Shown piece by piece: positions 33,150 through 42,837 of a stretch of DNA of 64,000 nt. Position 1 is the first letter of the stretch. Each line of letters begins with the position of its first letter. Position numbers and translations under genes: made by a program. Below the pieces are notes generated by a model. That model saw nothing but the letters and a program-made list of their open reading frames with translations. It made no database searches and was not told the origin of the DNA. Source of the stretch: Methylopila sp. 73B (lineage in GTDB: Bacteria; Pseudomonadota; Alphaproteobacteria; Rhizobiales; Methylopilaceae); the NCBI RefSeq assembly GCF_000526315.1, contig NZ_JAFV01000001.1:1984001-2048000 (forward strand), written 5' to 3'.

Positions 33150-34481
33150 TCAACTCCGGAGCGTGTCGATGAAGCGCACCGGCTCGCCGGTTCCCGGCGC
33201 GAGGATCTCGCTCTCCCACATCACGCGGCGGCCGCGAAGGATGGTTCCGACCGGCCAGCCCTGCACCGACACGCCGTCGTAGGGGGTCCACTGGCTCCGC
33301 GAGCCGATCCAGCCGTTCGTGATCGTCTCCCGGCGCTTGAGGTCGACCACGGTCACGTCGGCGTCGTAGCCGACCGCGAGCCGGCCCTTCGTCGCGATGC
33401 CGAAGATGCGCGCCGGCCCGGCGCTCGTCAGGTCCACGAACCGCGCCAGGCTGAGGCGGCCCGCGGCGACATGGTCGAGCATGATCGGCACCAGCGTCTG
33501 CACGCCGGTCATGCCCGAGGGGCTGTCGGGATAGGTCTTGGCCTTCTCCTCCAGCGTGTGGGGCGCATGGTCGGAGCCCAACACGTCGACGATCCCCTGG
33601 TGCAGGCCCCACCAGATGCCGGCGCGGTGGGCGTCGTCGCGCACCGGCGGGTTCATCTGCGCGCGCGTGCCGAGCCGGGCGTAGGCGTCCGAGCCCATGG
33701 TGAGATGGTGCGGGGTGGTCTCGACCGTCGCCACGTCCTTGTAGTCGGCGAGATAACGCATCTCCTCGGCCGTGGAGATGTGCAGCACGTGGATCTTGGC
33801 GCCGTGTCGCCGCGCGATCGCGGTGAGGCGGCGGGTGCATTTCAGCGCCGCCTCCGCGTCGCGCCAGACCGGGTGGCTGGACGGGTCGCCGGGGATGCGC
33901 TCGCCCTTGCGCTCGGTCAGCCGGGGCTCGTCCTCGGAGTGGAACGACACGCGGCGGCGGGTGCGCTTCAGGATCTCCGAGACGCCGTCGTCGTCCTGCA
34001 CCAACAGCGAGCCGGTGGACGAACCCATGAAGATCTTGATGCCTGCAGCGCCGGGCAGGCGCTCCAACTCGGCCACGTCCCTCGCGTTGTCGTGGGTGCC
34101 GCCGACGAAGAAGGCGTGGTCGCAGTGCATGCGGCCCTTGGCGCGGGCGAGCTTGTCGGCCAGCGCCTCGGGCGTGACTGTCAGCGGGTTGGTGTTCGGC
34201 ATTTCGAACACCGCCGTCACGCCGCCGAGCACGGCCGCGCGCGAGCCCGTCTCCAGGTCTTCCTTGTGGATCGCGCCCGGCTCGCGGAAATGCACCTGCG
34301 TGTCGATCACGCCCGGCAACAGGTGAAGCCCTGCGCAGTCCACGATCTCGCCGCCGGACGCAGCCGCGAGATCGCCGATGGCGGCCACGCGGCCGGCGCG
34401 GACGCCCAAATCGGCGCGGCGCTCGCCGTCCTGGTTGACCACGGTTCCGCCTTTGAGCAGGAGGTCGAAGGTCTCGGACAT
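33150..34481 (-). CDS. Dihydroorotase-family hydrolase (PyrC-like)
   Basis: A 443-residue amidohydrolase of the class I dihydroorotase/allantoinase group, which closes or opens the dihydroorotate ring in pyrimidine synthesis. Metal and substrate residues are H64 and R66 (TQVHFREPG), K149 in GIKIFMGSSTG (carbamylated in the family), H181 (SFHSEDE), H234 (HVLHIST) and D304 (GSDHAPH). The first His of the usual HxH pair is Gln (Q62). From memory this variant is common in rhizobial copies. The ATG at 34481 is the family start; a longer reading is spurious. It is divergent from ygfZ with 90 bp between starts. Whether it is the pyrimidine enzyme or a related cyclic amidase is open. Confidence 0.85.
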   Translation of the reverse strand: MSETFDLLLKGGTVVNQDGERRADLGVRAGRVAAIGDLAAASGGEIVDCAGLHLLPGVIDTQVHFREPGAIHKEDLETGSRAAVLGGVTAVFEMPNTNPLTVTPEALADKLARAKGRMHCDHAFFVGGTHDNARDVAELERLPGAAGIKIFMGSSTGSLLVQDDDGVSEILKRTRRRVSFHSEDEPRLTERKGERIPGDPSSHPVWRDAEAALKCTRRLTAIARRHGAKIHVLHISTAEEMRYLADYKDVATVETTPHHLTMGSDAYARLGTRAQMNPPVRDDAHRAGIWWGLHQGIVDVLGSDHAPHTLEEKAKTYPDSPSGMTGVQTLVPIMLDHVAAGRLSLARFVDLTSAGPARIFGIATKGRLAVGYDADVTVVDLKRRETITNGWIGSRSQWTPYDGVSVQGWPVGTILRGRRVMWESEILAPGTGEPVRFIDTLRS

Positions 34482-34571
34482 TGGGCGTCCTCCGAAAAAG
34501 GTTCGGCTTGAAGGCGGGGCTCCCGGGGGCCTACCTTCGCGCGGCATCGAAGGCAACAGGAACCGAGACCA

Positions 34572-35435
34572 ATGCGCGGCGCGATCCTGGACATGCGTGG
34601 AACGATCGAGGTGACCGGCGCCGACGCCGGCCGCTTCCTCGACAATCTGCTCTCGAACGACGTCGGAGGGCTGGCTCCCGGCCGCGCCGCCTATGCCGCG
34701 CTCCTGACGCCTCAGGGCAAGATCGCCGTCGACCTGCTCGCCTCGGCGATCCCGGGGGGCGTCCGCCTCGACGCGCCGACGTTTCTCGTGCCCGATCTCG
34801 TGCGCAAGCTCGGCCTCTACAAGCTGCGCTCGAAGGTCGAGGTGCGCGACACCAGCGCGGAAACCCGCGTCGCGGCGCTGTGGGGCGACGGGCTTTTGCC
34901 GACCGGCCTGCCCTCGCTCGTCTTCGATCCGCGGCTCGCGGCCCTCGGCGCCCGCGCCTACCTGCCGGCCGATGGGACGCTTCCCGAGGGCGTGATCGAC
35001 GTCGGCCCGGAGGGCTGGCGCGCGCACCGCGTCACGCTCGGGGTGCCGCAGGGGGGGCTCGACTTCGTCTACGGCGACGCCTTTCCGCACGAGGCCTGCA
35101 TGGAGCAGCTCAACGGCATCGACTTCAAGAAGGGCTGTTATGTCGGCCAGGAGATCGTGAGCCGCATGGAGCACCGGGGCACCGCCCGCACCCGCGTCGC
35201 GCCCGTTCGGATCGACGGCCTTCCGCCGGAGATCGGCGCGGCGGTGACGGCTGGCGAACGCGTCGTCGGGCGCATGGGCTCGGCGATCGAAGGCCGCGGT
35301 CTCGCGCTGCTGCGGCTCGACCGCGCGGAGGAGGCCCGCGCCGCAGGCGTGCCGCTGATGGCGGGCGCCGCCATGCTGACGGTCGAGAAGCCCGCCTGGG
35401 CCCGGTTCGCCTTCCCCGGCGAGACGGCCGCGTGA
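34572..35435 (+). CDS. YgfZ/GcvT-like folate-binding protein
   Basis: A 287-residue YgfZ/IBA57-type protein that binds tetrahydrofolate and assists certain iron-sulfur proteins. The signature KGCYVGQE with its conserved Cys is at 187-194, and LSNDVGGLAPGRAAYAALLTPQGK is the typical N-terminal motif. The gene overlaps tag by four bases (GTGA). Such a link of ygfZ and a DNA glycosylase is one I recall from related genomes. No signal peptide. Confidence 0.88.
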   Translation: MRGAILDMRGTIEVTGADAGRFLDNLLSNDVGGLAPGRAAYAALLTPQGKIAVDLLASAIPGGVRLDAPTFLVPDLVRKLGLYKLRSKVEVRDTSAETRVAALWGDGLLPTGLPSLVFDPRLAALGARAYLPADGTLPEGVIDVGPEGWRAHRVTLGVPQGGLDFVYGDAFPHEACMEQLNGIDFKKGCYVGQEIVSRMEHRGTARTRVAPVRIDGLPPEIGAAVTAGERVVGRMGSAIEGRGLALLRLDRAEEARAAGVPLMAGAAMLTVEKPAWARFAFPGETAA

Positions 35436-36022
35436 GCGAAGCCGCGCCCCGTCACGCCGACGGAAAACGCCGCTGCGCCTGGTGCGGGACCGACCCGCTC
35501 TACGTCGCCTACCACGACACCGACTGGGGGCGCCCCGAACGGGACTCCCGCGCGCTCTACGAGAAGCTGGTGCTGGACGGCTTTCAGGCCGGGCTCGCGT
35601 GGATCACGATCCTGCGCAAGCGGGAGGGCTTCCGCACGGCCTTCCAGGGCTTCGAGCCGGAGGTCGTGGCGCGCTTTGGCGAAGCCGACGTCGCGCGGCT
35701 GCTGGGCGACGCCGGCATCGTGCGCTCCCGCGCCAAGATCGAAGGGGCGGTGAAGTCCGCACGTGCGGTGCTCGCCATGCGCGAGCGCGGCGAGGACTTT
35801 TCGGAGTACCTCTGGGGCTTCGTCGGCGGCGCGCCGATCGTCAACCCGTGGCGCGAGCGGGGCGAGGTCCCGGTCTCCACCCCGCTGTCCGAGGCGCTTT
35901 CGAAGGACCTGAAGCGCCGCCGCTTCACCTTCTGCGGCCCGGTGATCGTCTACGCCTTCATGCAGGCGGTCGGCATGATCGACGACCACTTCGCGGACTG
36001 CTGGCGGAAAGGCGAGGCGTGA
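35432..36022 (+). CDS. tag: DNA-3-methyladenine glycosylase I
   Basis: A 196-residue HhH-fold glycosylase that removes 3-methyladenine from DNA. The structural zinc ligands match E. coli Tag spacing: C15 and H28, then H186 and C190. The substrate-binding region is LVLDGFQAGLAWITILRKR; E. coli has Glu at the position that is Asp here (D49), a substitution I recall in other alphaproteobacterial Tag proteins. The start is a GTG in the ygfZ stop (GTGA overlap), which settles it against a much longer reading. Confidence 0.92.
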   Translation: MSEAAPRHADGKRRCAWCGTDPLYVAYHDTDWGRPERDSRALYEKLVLDGFQAGLAWITILRKREGFRTAFQGFEPEVVARFGEADVARLLGDAGIVRSRAKIEGAVKSARAVLAMRERGEDFSEYLWGFVGGAPIVNPWRERGEVPVSTPLSEALSKDLKRRRFTFCGPVIVYAFMQAVGMIDDHFADCWRKGEA

Positions 36023-36065
36023 GCGAGCAATCGGGACCCGCTGTCACCGACGAGAATCAAGCCCG

Positions 36066-36332
36066 TCAGTAGTGGAAGCGGCACGTGGCGATTTCGAGCG
36101 TCTGTTCATCGCCGGCGCCCACCACCCGATAGATGAGGCGGTGCTCACGGTTGATGCGGCGGGACCACCAGCCCTTAAGTTCATTTTTAAGAGGCTCCGG
36201 CTTTCCTAGGCCCGAGAAGGGCGATCGCTTCGCGTCCCGGATCAGGACGTTTATCTTTTCAAGTATCTCGGCGTCGTGCTCCTGCCAGTACAGATACGCC
36301 GCCCAAGACCTTTCCGAGAACGTGAGCTTCAT
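36066..36332 (-). CDS. yoeB: Txe/YoeB family mRNA interferase toxin
   Basis: An 88-residue RelE-fold toxin. The residues known to cleave ribosome-bound mRNA in YoeB are in place: E46, R65, and the C-terminal His-Tyr (H87, Y88; E. coli H83, Y84). Typical segments are YWQEHDAEILEKINVLI, GLGKPEPLKNELKGWWSRRI and EHRLIYRVV. It is expressed from the yefM-yoeB operon, its ATG overlapping the antitoxin stop by four bases (ATGA), so that antitoxin is made first. Confidence 0.95.
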   Translation of the reverse strand: MKLTFSERSWAAYLYWQEHDAEILEKINVLIRDAKRSPFSGLGKPEPLKNELKGWWSRRINREHRLIYRVVGAGDEQTLEIATCRFHY

Positions 36333-36586
36333 TTCTCGATCAGGTCACGTTCGACGCCCTTCCCGGCATTTAGTTCGGCGATCGAGTCCAGCAGGTGCTG
36401 GGCGTTGCGCGGGTTGCTCATAAGGTAAAGCGTCTCCTCCATCCCGCGCCACTCCTCTTCGGAGATCACGACGACCGAACGGCCCCCCTTCCGCGTCACC
36501 AGAAGCGGCGCGCGGCTGTCCACGACCTCGTCGAGATGGGTCGCAAGGTTCTGTCGAAACTCGGTGAAACCGACATGAGACGGCAT
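36329..36586 (-). CDS. yefM: YefM family antitoxin (Phd/YefM)
   Basis: An 85-residue Phd/YefM antitoxin, with the N-terminal dimer/DNA-binding domain HVGFTEFRQNLATHLDEV...LLVTRKGG and the neutralising C-terminus PRNAQHLLDSIAELNAGKG. It binds YoeB and represses the operon. ATG 36586 was chosen because the operator lies at 36607-36624, inside a longer reading that begins at 36625. Upstream, the dctA gene ends only 60 bp away on the same strand. Confidence 0.94.
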   Translation of the reverse strand: MPSHVGFTEFRQNLATHLDEVVDSRAPLLVTRKGGRSVVVISEEEWRGMEETLYLMSNPRNAQHLLDSIAELNAGKGVERDLIEK

Positions 36587-36606
36587 CGCGCCCTCCGCTT
36601 CAGGAC

Positions 36607-36624
36607 TGTACCGAAATATGTACA
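36607..36624 (-). promoter_or_regulatory. yefM-yoeB operator (paired TGTACA boxes)
   Basis: On the minus strand the sequence is TGTACA-6 bases-GGTACA, two hexamers with a 12-bp centre-to-centre spacing. In E. coli, YefM and YefM-YoeB bind a long and a short palindrome whose TGTACA cores are spaced the same way. The upstream box is perfect and the promoter-distal box has one mismatch. It starts 20 bp before the antitoxin ATG. Confidence 0.8.
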
Positions 36625-36645
36625 CTTAGCAGCGTGGGCGCAAGC

Positions 36646-37974
<1,329 letters not shown>

Positions 37975-38141
37975 GATCGCTCTCCTCCCGGCGCGCCCTC
38001 TGCTTGGGGTGAGAGCTAGATCACGAAGCCGCGAGGGCGAGCGCCGCGCGGCGCTATAGCCCCGCTTGTCTCGCTTGCGTCCGGGCGTGCGGGCGACTTC
38101 AACGATGGGGTCACGCCGCACGTTCGAGATTCGCCCGCCCC

Positions 38142-38771
38142 ATGACGCCTCGCCCTACGACGCCCGTCCCCCCTCGCCCCGCCGCCCGCGACGCCGCCCC
38201 CCGCGCATGGCAGCGCATGCTGTCCGGCCGTCGGCTGGACCTGCTCGACCCGTCGCCGCTGGATGTCGAGATCGCGGACATCGCCCACGGGCTCGCGCGG
38301 GTCGCGCGCTGGAACGGGCAGACGAGCGGCGAGCACATCTTCTCGGTGGCGCAGCATTCGGTGCTGGTGGAGGACATCGCGGCGCGCCTCTCGCCAGGCT
38401 GCGACGCGCGGCTGCGCCTGACGGTGCTGCTGCACGACGCGCCGGAATACGTCATCGGCGACATGATCAGCCCCTTCAAGGCCGTGCTCGGCGGCGAGTA
38501 CAAGGCGGTGGAGGACCGCTTGATGCGCGCGATCCACGTCCGCTTCGGGCTGCCGCCGGAGCGCGGCGAGAGCGCGACGAAACTGCTGAAGCGCGCGGAT
38601 CGCTCGGCGGCCTTCCTGGAGGCGACCCGGCTCGCCGGCTTTTCGCTAGCCGATGCGCGCCGCATTTTCGGCCGTCCGGAAGGCGCTCCGGCGGAGGTCG
38701 ATTTGACGCCTTGGCCGGCGGAGCTTGCGGCGCGACGCTTTCTCGCGCGGTTCGAAACGCTCCACGGCTGA
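38142..38771 (+). CDS. HD-domain phosphohydrolase (YfbR-like)
   Basis: A 209-residue metal-dependent HD hydrolase. The metal-binding set is [14 protein letters not shown] and [18 protein letters not shown], where His-Asp gives the HD name, and the layout resembles 5'-deoxynucleotidase YfbR. It probably acts on a nucleotide monophosphate. It begins 16 bp before the next gene and appears to form an operon with a phosphatase-like protein and the NAD regulator. The N-terminal 20 residues are Pro-rich. It is divergent from dctA. Confidence 0.85.
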   Translation: MTPRPTTPVPPRPAARDAAPRAWQRMLSGRRLDLLDPSPLDVEIADIAHGLARVARWNGQTSGEHIFSVAQHSVLVEDIAARLSPGCDARLRLTVLLHDAPEYVIGDMISPFKAVLGGEYKAVEDRLMRAIHVRFGLPPERGESATKLLKRADRSAAFLEATRLAGFSLADARRIFGRPEGAPAEVDLTPWPAELAARRFLARFETLHG

Positions 38772-38786
38772 TGGGGAGATAAACGG

Positions 38787-39296
38787 ATGATCGTCGTCTG
38801 CCCCGCCTCGCAGCTCGAAGACAGCGTCGCGCGCTATGGCGTCCGGCGCGTGCTCACGCTGACCAGCGGCGGCCTGCCGACGCCACGCCCCCCGGGCGTC
38901 GCGGCCGAAGACCATCTGACGGTGACCTTTCACGACCTGCTTGGCGCGCGGGACGGCCACGTCGCGCCCGACGCGGCCCATGTCGCCGAGGCGCTGGCCT
39001 TCGCGAGCCGAGACGACCTCCCGCTGCTCGTGCACTGCTACGCCGGCGTCAGCCGCTCGCCCGCCATGGCCTACGCCATCGCCTGCGCGCGGACGCCGGA
39101 CCGCGACGAGGCGGAGATCGCGCAGGAGCTCCGGCGCCTGAGCCCGAGCGCCACGCCGAACGCTCTGGTCGTGGCGCTCGCGGACGACGCCCTCGGCCGC
39201 GGCGGGCGGATGCGCGCGGCGATCGCCGCCATCGGCCGGGGCGTGGACGCCTTCGAGGGCGAGGTCTTCGCGCTGCCGACGGGGCCCGTACGGTGA
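38787..39296 (+). CDS. Tyrosine-phosphatase-like (DSP/PTP fold) protein
   Basis: A 169-residue protein with the phosphatase loop HCYAGVSRS, in which C84 and R90 fit the CX5R signature, preceded by the general-acid region TFHDLLGARDG (D50). The nucleophile context matches dual-specificity/tyrosine phosphatases of the type found next to the NAD regulator in other Rhizobiales. The substrate may be a small molecule or protein. Its TGA overlaps the GTG of the next gene by four bases. Confidence 0.85.
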   Translation: MIVVCPASQLEDSVARYGVRRVLTLTSGGLPTPRPPGVAAEDHLTVTFHDLLGARDGHVAPDAAHVAEALAFASRDDLPLLVHCYAGVSRSPAMAYAIACARTPDRDEAEIAQELRRLSPSATPNALVVALADDALGRGGRMRAAIAAIGRGVDAFEGEVFALPTGPVR

Positions 39297-40267
39297 CGCC
39301 GGCTGCGACCGTCGGCGTCGGCCTGTCGGCGGCGGTGGTCGCGGTCGAAGGCGACAGGCCGCTGATCCTGGTGGCGCAGCCCCCCGGCGGCGGCAAGGCG
39401 CTCGGCCTGCCGTCGGGCTCGTTCGACCCCTTGCGCGACCGCACGCTCGAGATCGCGCTCCGCAGCTCGATCGCCGAGCAGACCGCGCTCGACGTCGGCT
39501 ACGTCGAGCAGCTCTACACCTTCGGCGACCGCGGCCGGGCGGCGGAGCCGGGAGACCTCGCGCCGCACATGGTGTCGATCGGTTATCTCGCGCTCACCCG
39601 CCGACCGCGCGACGGCGCGGCTCTGGCGGCCGCCGGCGCCGCGTTCCGGCCGTGGTACGGCTTCTTTCCCTGGGAGGACTGGCGGGAGCGCCGTCCCGAC
39701 GTCCTCGACGCGCAGATCCTGCCGGCCCTCGCGCAATGGACGGCGGAAGCGCCGGAGGCGGAGACCGGCCGGGCGCTGCCCCGCCTCGTCCGCGCCCGGC
39801 AATGCTTCGGCTTCGACGGCGCCCCCTGGGACGAGGAGAAGGTGCTCGACCGCTACGAGCTGCTTTACGAGGCGGGCCTCGTCGAGGAGGCGGCCCGCGA
39901 CGGCCGGCCGGCGGCGCTCGGCCGCGCGGCCCTGCCGCAGCTCGGCGCGGCCATGCGCGACGACCACCGCCGCATCCTCGCCACCGCCATGGGGCGCATC
40001 CGGGCCAAGCTGAAGTACCGGCCGCTGGTGTTCGAGCTGATGCCGCGGCAGTTCACGCTGACCGCGCTCCAGCGCACCGTCGAGGCGGTGGCCGGGCGCC
40101 ATCTCCACAAGCAGAACTTCCGTCGGCTGGTGGAGGCCGCGGCCCTCGTCGAGCCGACCGGCGCCGCCGAGACCGCGACCGGCGGACGCCCCGCGCAGCT
40201 CTACCGCTTCCGGCGCGAAGCGCTGGAGGAGCGTCCGGCGCCGGGGCTGCGCTTGGGGCGGGGCTGA
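39293..40267 (+). CDS. NrtR-like NAD metabolism regulator (degenerate NUDIX + winged helix)
   Basis: A 324-residue protein made of a NUDIX-fold domain (residues 1-150) and a C-terminal winged helix (about 200-300; ELMPRQFTLTALQRTVEAV, HKQNFRRLVEA). The NUDIX box is degenerate (LEIALRSSIAEQTALDV lacks the REx2EE Glu pattern), so it should bind a nucleotide ligand, not hydrolyse it. This architecture matches NrtR-type regulators, which sense ADP-ribose-type NAD derivatives; similar genes are labelled NAD regulator in rhizobia. It starts inside the phosphatase stop. No DNA site was found here. Confidence 0.8.
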   Translation: MTPAATVGVGLSAAVVAVEGDRPLILVAQPPGGGKALGLPSGSFDPLRDRTLEIALRSSIAEQTALDVGYVEQLYTFGDRGRAAEPGDLAPHMVSIGYLALTRRPRDGAALAAAGAAFRPWYGFFPWEDWRERRPDVLDAQILPALAQWTAEAPEAETGRALPRLVRARQCFGFDGAPWDEEKVLDRYELLYEAGLVEEAARDGRPAALGRAALPQLGAAMRDDHRRILATAMGRIRAKLKYRPLVFELMPRQFTLTALQRTVEAVAGRHLHKQNFRRLVEAAALVEPTGAAETATGGRPAQLYRFRREALEERPAPGLRLGRG

Positions 40268-40339
40268 GCCGAACGAGAGGGCGAGACGCGGGGCGACCCC
40301 GCCCTATAACCCCCTGCCCGCCTTCCCTCCCGGACATCG

Positions 40340-41770
40340 ATGGCTTCCGACATCCTCATCCCTGGCGACACCTGCTGGCGGATCGCGCATGCGAACCGCC
40401 TGTCGGTCATCGTCGACGCCGCCGACTACTACCGCGCCGCCCGCTCCGCCATTCTGAAGGCGCAGCGTTCCGTGCTGCTGATCGGCTGGGACTTCGACAG
40501 CCGGATCGAGCTTGAGCCCGAAGGCGAAACCCTCGAGGGCCCGAACGCGCTGGGGCCGTTCCTCAGCTGGATCGCCGACCGGCGCCCGGAGGTGAGCATC
40601 CATCTGCTGAAATGGAACCTCGGCATGATCGAGACGCTCGGGCGCGGCGAGACGCCGTTCTACATGCTGCAGTGGATGTGGAAGACGAACATCCGGATGA
40701 AGCTCGACGCCGCTCATCCCCCGCTCGCGGCGCATCACCAAAAGATCGTGGTGGTCGACGACGCCTTGGCCTTCTGCGGCGGCATCGACATGACGCTCGG
40801 ACGCTGGGACACCCGCGCGCACAAGGACGACGACCCGGCGCGCCGCTCGCCGCGGGGCAAACCGCTGCAGCCCTGGCACGACGCGACCATCTGCGTCGAC
40901 GGCTCGCTCGCCGCGGCGCTCGGCGAGCTCGCCCGCGAACGCTGGCGGCGCGCGACGGACGAAGACCTTCCTCCCCCATCGGTGGCGGAGGATCTGTGGC
41001 CGAACTTCCTCGAGCCGACGATGACCGACGTCGACGTCGGGATCGCGCGCACCGTCGGCGCCTACGACGCGATCGAACAGGTCTGCGAGATCGAGCGCCT
41101 CTACCTCGCCGCCATCGCGAGCGCCCGGAACACGCTCTACATCGAGAGCCAGTACTTCGCCTCGCGCAAGATCGCGGAGGCGATCGCCGCGCGGCTGCAG
41201 GAGCCGGAGGGACCGGAGATCGTCATCGTCAATCCGGCCGCGCAGGACGGCTGGCTGGAGGAGACGACCATGGGGTCGGCGCGCTCCAAGCTGATACGGT
41301 TCGTCCGCCGCGCGGACCGTCATGGGCGGTTCCGCATCTATTTCCCGCAAACCGCAGCCGGCGCCCCGATCTACGTCCACGCCAAGGTGATGATCGTGGA
41401 CGACCGGCTGCTGAAGGTCGGGTCGTCCAACCTCAACAACCGCTCCATGGGCTTCGACACCGAGAGCGACCTCGCCGTCGAGGCGCGATCCGACGACAAA
41501 GCGCTCAGGGCGCGCATCCGCTGGGTGCGCGACGATCTGCTGGCGGAGCATCTCGGCGTCGCCGCCGAGGACGTCGCCCGCAAGATCGATGAGGCCGGCT
41601 CGCTGATCGCCGCGATCGAGGCGTTCGCCGCCGCGGGGCGCCGCCTCGCGCCGCTGGAGGCGCGGGAGGTGGGGGAGATCGAAGACGCGCTGTCGGAGAA
41701 CGACCTGGTCGATCCCGAGCGACCGCCCAGCTTCTGGCGGCGGGCGCGCCGGAAGCTCCGCTTGCGCTGA
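40340..41770 (+). CDS. Phospholipase D-like protein with two HKD motifs
   Basis: A 476-residue member of the phospholipase D superfamily. Both HKD motifs are intact: H133-x-K135-x4-D140 (HHQKIVVVD) and H347-x-K349-x4-D354 (HAKVMIVDD, then SSNLNNRSMG). No transmembrane segment or signal peptide is evident, unlike bacterial cardiolipin synthases. It could hydrolyse or transfer phosphatidyl groups; family members include the PLD-type phospholipases of alphaproteobacteria. Its neighbours give no further clue. Confidence 0.88.
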   Translation: MASDILIPGDTCWRIAHANRLSVIVDAADYYRAARSAILKAQRSVLLIGWDFDSRIELEPEGETLEGPNALGPFLSWIADRRPEVSIHLLKWNLGMIETLGRGETPFYMLQWMWKTNIRMKLDAAHPPLAAHHQKIVVVDDALAFCGGIDMTLGRWDTRAHKDDDPARRSPRGKPLQPWHDATICVDGSLAAALGELARERWRRATDEDLPPPSVAEDLWPNFLEPTMTDVDVGIARTVGAYDAIEQVCEIERLYLAAIASARNTLYIESQYFASRKIAEAIAARLQEPEGPEIVIVNPAAQDGWLEETTMGSARSKLIRFVRRADRHGRFRIYFPQTAAGAPIYVHAKVMIVDDRLLKVGSSNLNNRSMGFDTESDLAVEARSDDKALRARIRWVRDDLLAEHLGVAAEDVARKIDEAGSLIAAIEAFAAAGRRLAPLEAREVGEIEDALSENDLVDPERPPSFWRRARRKLRLR

Positions 41771-41873
41771 ATCTGAGGCCGCCCAGAATCCGAGGCCGCC
41801 CATGACAGGGCGGCCCGAATAGTCTAGTCCGGCGACGTCTTTCTTCGCCGCCTGTCGCCGACGGAGGCCATCC

Positions 41874-42755
41874 ATGCTCGCCTGGGACGACTTTCGGCTT
41901 GTGAAGGCCGTGGCCGAACGGCGCTCGCTCGCTGGCGCCGCGACGCTCCTCAACGTCAACGCCTCGACTGTGTTTCGGCGGCTCGGCGCGCTTGAGGAGC
42001 AGTTGGGCGCGCGCCTGTTCGAGCGCGGACGCGCGGGCTATGGCCTCACGGCCGCCGGCGAGGAGATGCTGAGCGTCGCAGACCGTATGGCGGACGACAT
42101 CGTCGCCTTCGAGCGGCGCATCTCCGGACAGGACCTCGCGCCGGCGGGCGAACTGCGCGTCACCACCAACGACAGCCTGTTGATCCACCCGCTGACGGCG
42201 ATCTTCGCCGGATTCCGGAAAGCTTATCCCGACATCATCCTCGACGTCGTCATCGGCAACGATGCGCTCAATCTGTCCAAGCGCGACGCCGACGTCGCGA
42301 TCCGCGCCACGGCCAGCCCGCCCGAGACGCTTGTCGGCCGCCGGATCGCCGAGCTCGGCTGGGCGATCTACGCCAAGGCCCCGCGCGCCCCGGTGGGGGA
42401 GGTCGCGGAGTTGCAGGACGACGACTGGATCGGCCCGGGCGACATGCTCTCCCTGCTGCAGCGCTGGCTGCGCGAGACCGTCGGCGAGCATCGCACGGTC
42501 TACCGCATCTCGACGGTGCTCGGCATGGCGGAGGCGATCGAAGCCGGTCTCGGCGTCGGTCCCCTGCCCTGCTTCATCGGCGATATGAGGCCGGGCCTCG
42601 CCCGCGTGTTCGATCCGCCACGCAAGGCGCCCGCCGAGCTCTGGCTTCTGACGCATCCCGATCTGCGATCGAGCGCCCGCGTGCGCGCCTTCATGGACCA
42701 TGTCGGCCATGAACTGACGCGCCTCAGGCCGGCGTTCGAGGGCCGCACGGCCTGA
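41874..42755 (+). CDS. LysR family transcriptional regulator
   Basis: A 293-residue LysR-type regulator. The N-terminal helix-turn-helix (LAGAATLLNVNASTVFRRL, about 19-37) is followed by the linker helix and a periplasmic-binding-fold effector domain (ELRVTTNDSLLIHPLTAIFA onwards). The target is unknown; it is not divergent from a gene, and the hydratase gene lies 83 bp downstream on the same strand, so they may be one unit. Confidence 0.9.
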   Translation: MLAWDDFRLVKAVAERRSLAGAATLLNVNASTVFRRLGALEEQLGARLFERGRAGYGLTAAGEEMLSVADRMADDIVAFERRISGQDLAPAGELRVTTNDSLLIHPLTAIFAGFRKAYPDIILDVVIGNDALNLSKRDADVAIRATASPPETLVGRRIAELGWAIYAKAPRAPVGEVAELQDDDWIGPGDMLSLLQRWLRETVGEHRTVYRISTVLGMAEAIEAGLGVGPLPCFIGDMRPGLARVFDPPRKAPAELWLLTHPDLRSSARVRAFMDHVGHELTRLRPAFEGRTA

Positions 42756-42837
42756 GGCGCGACGACGTCCCGAAACCTCGACGGGCTGGCGCAAATCGGA
42801 CCCAATGCTCGCTCGTTCTCAGCTCAAGGATCGCCAC

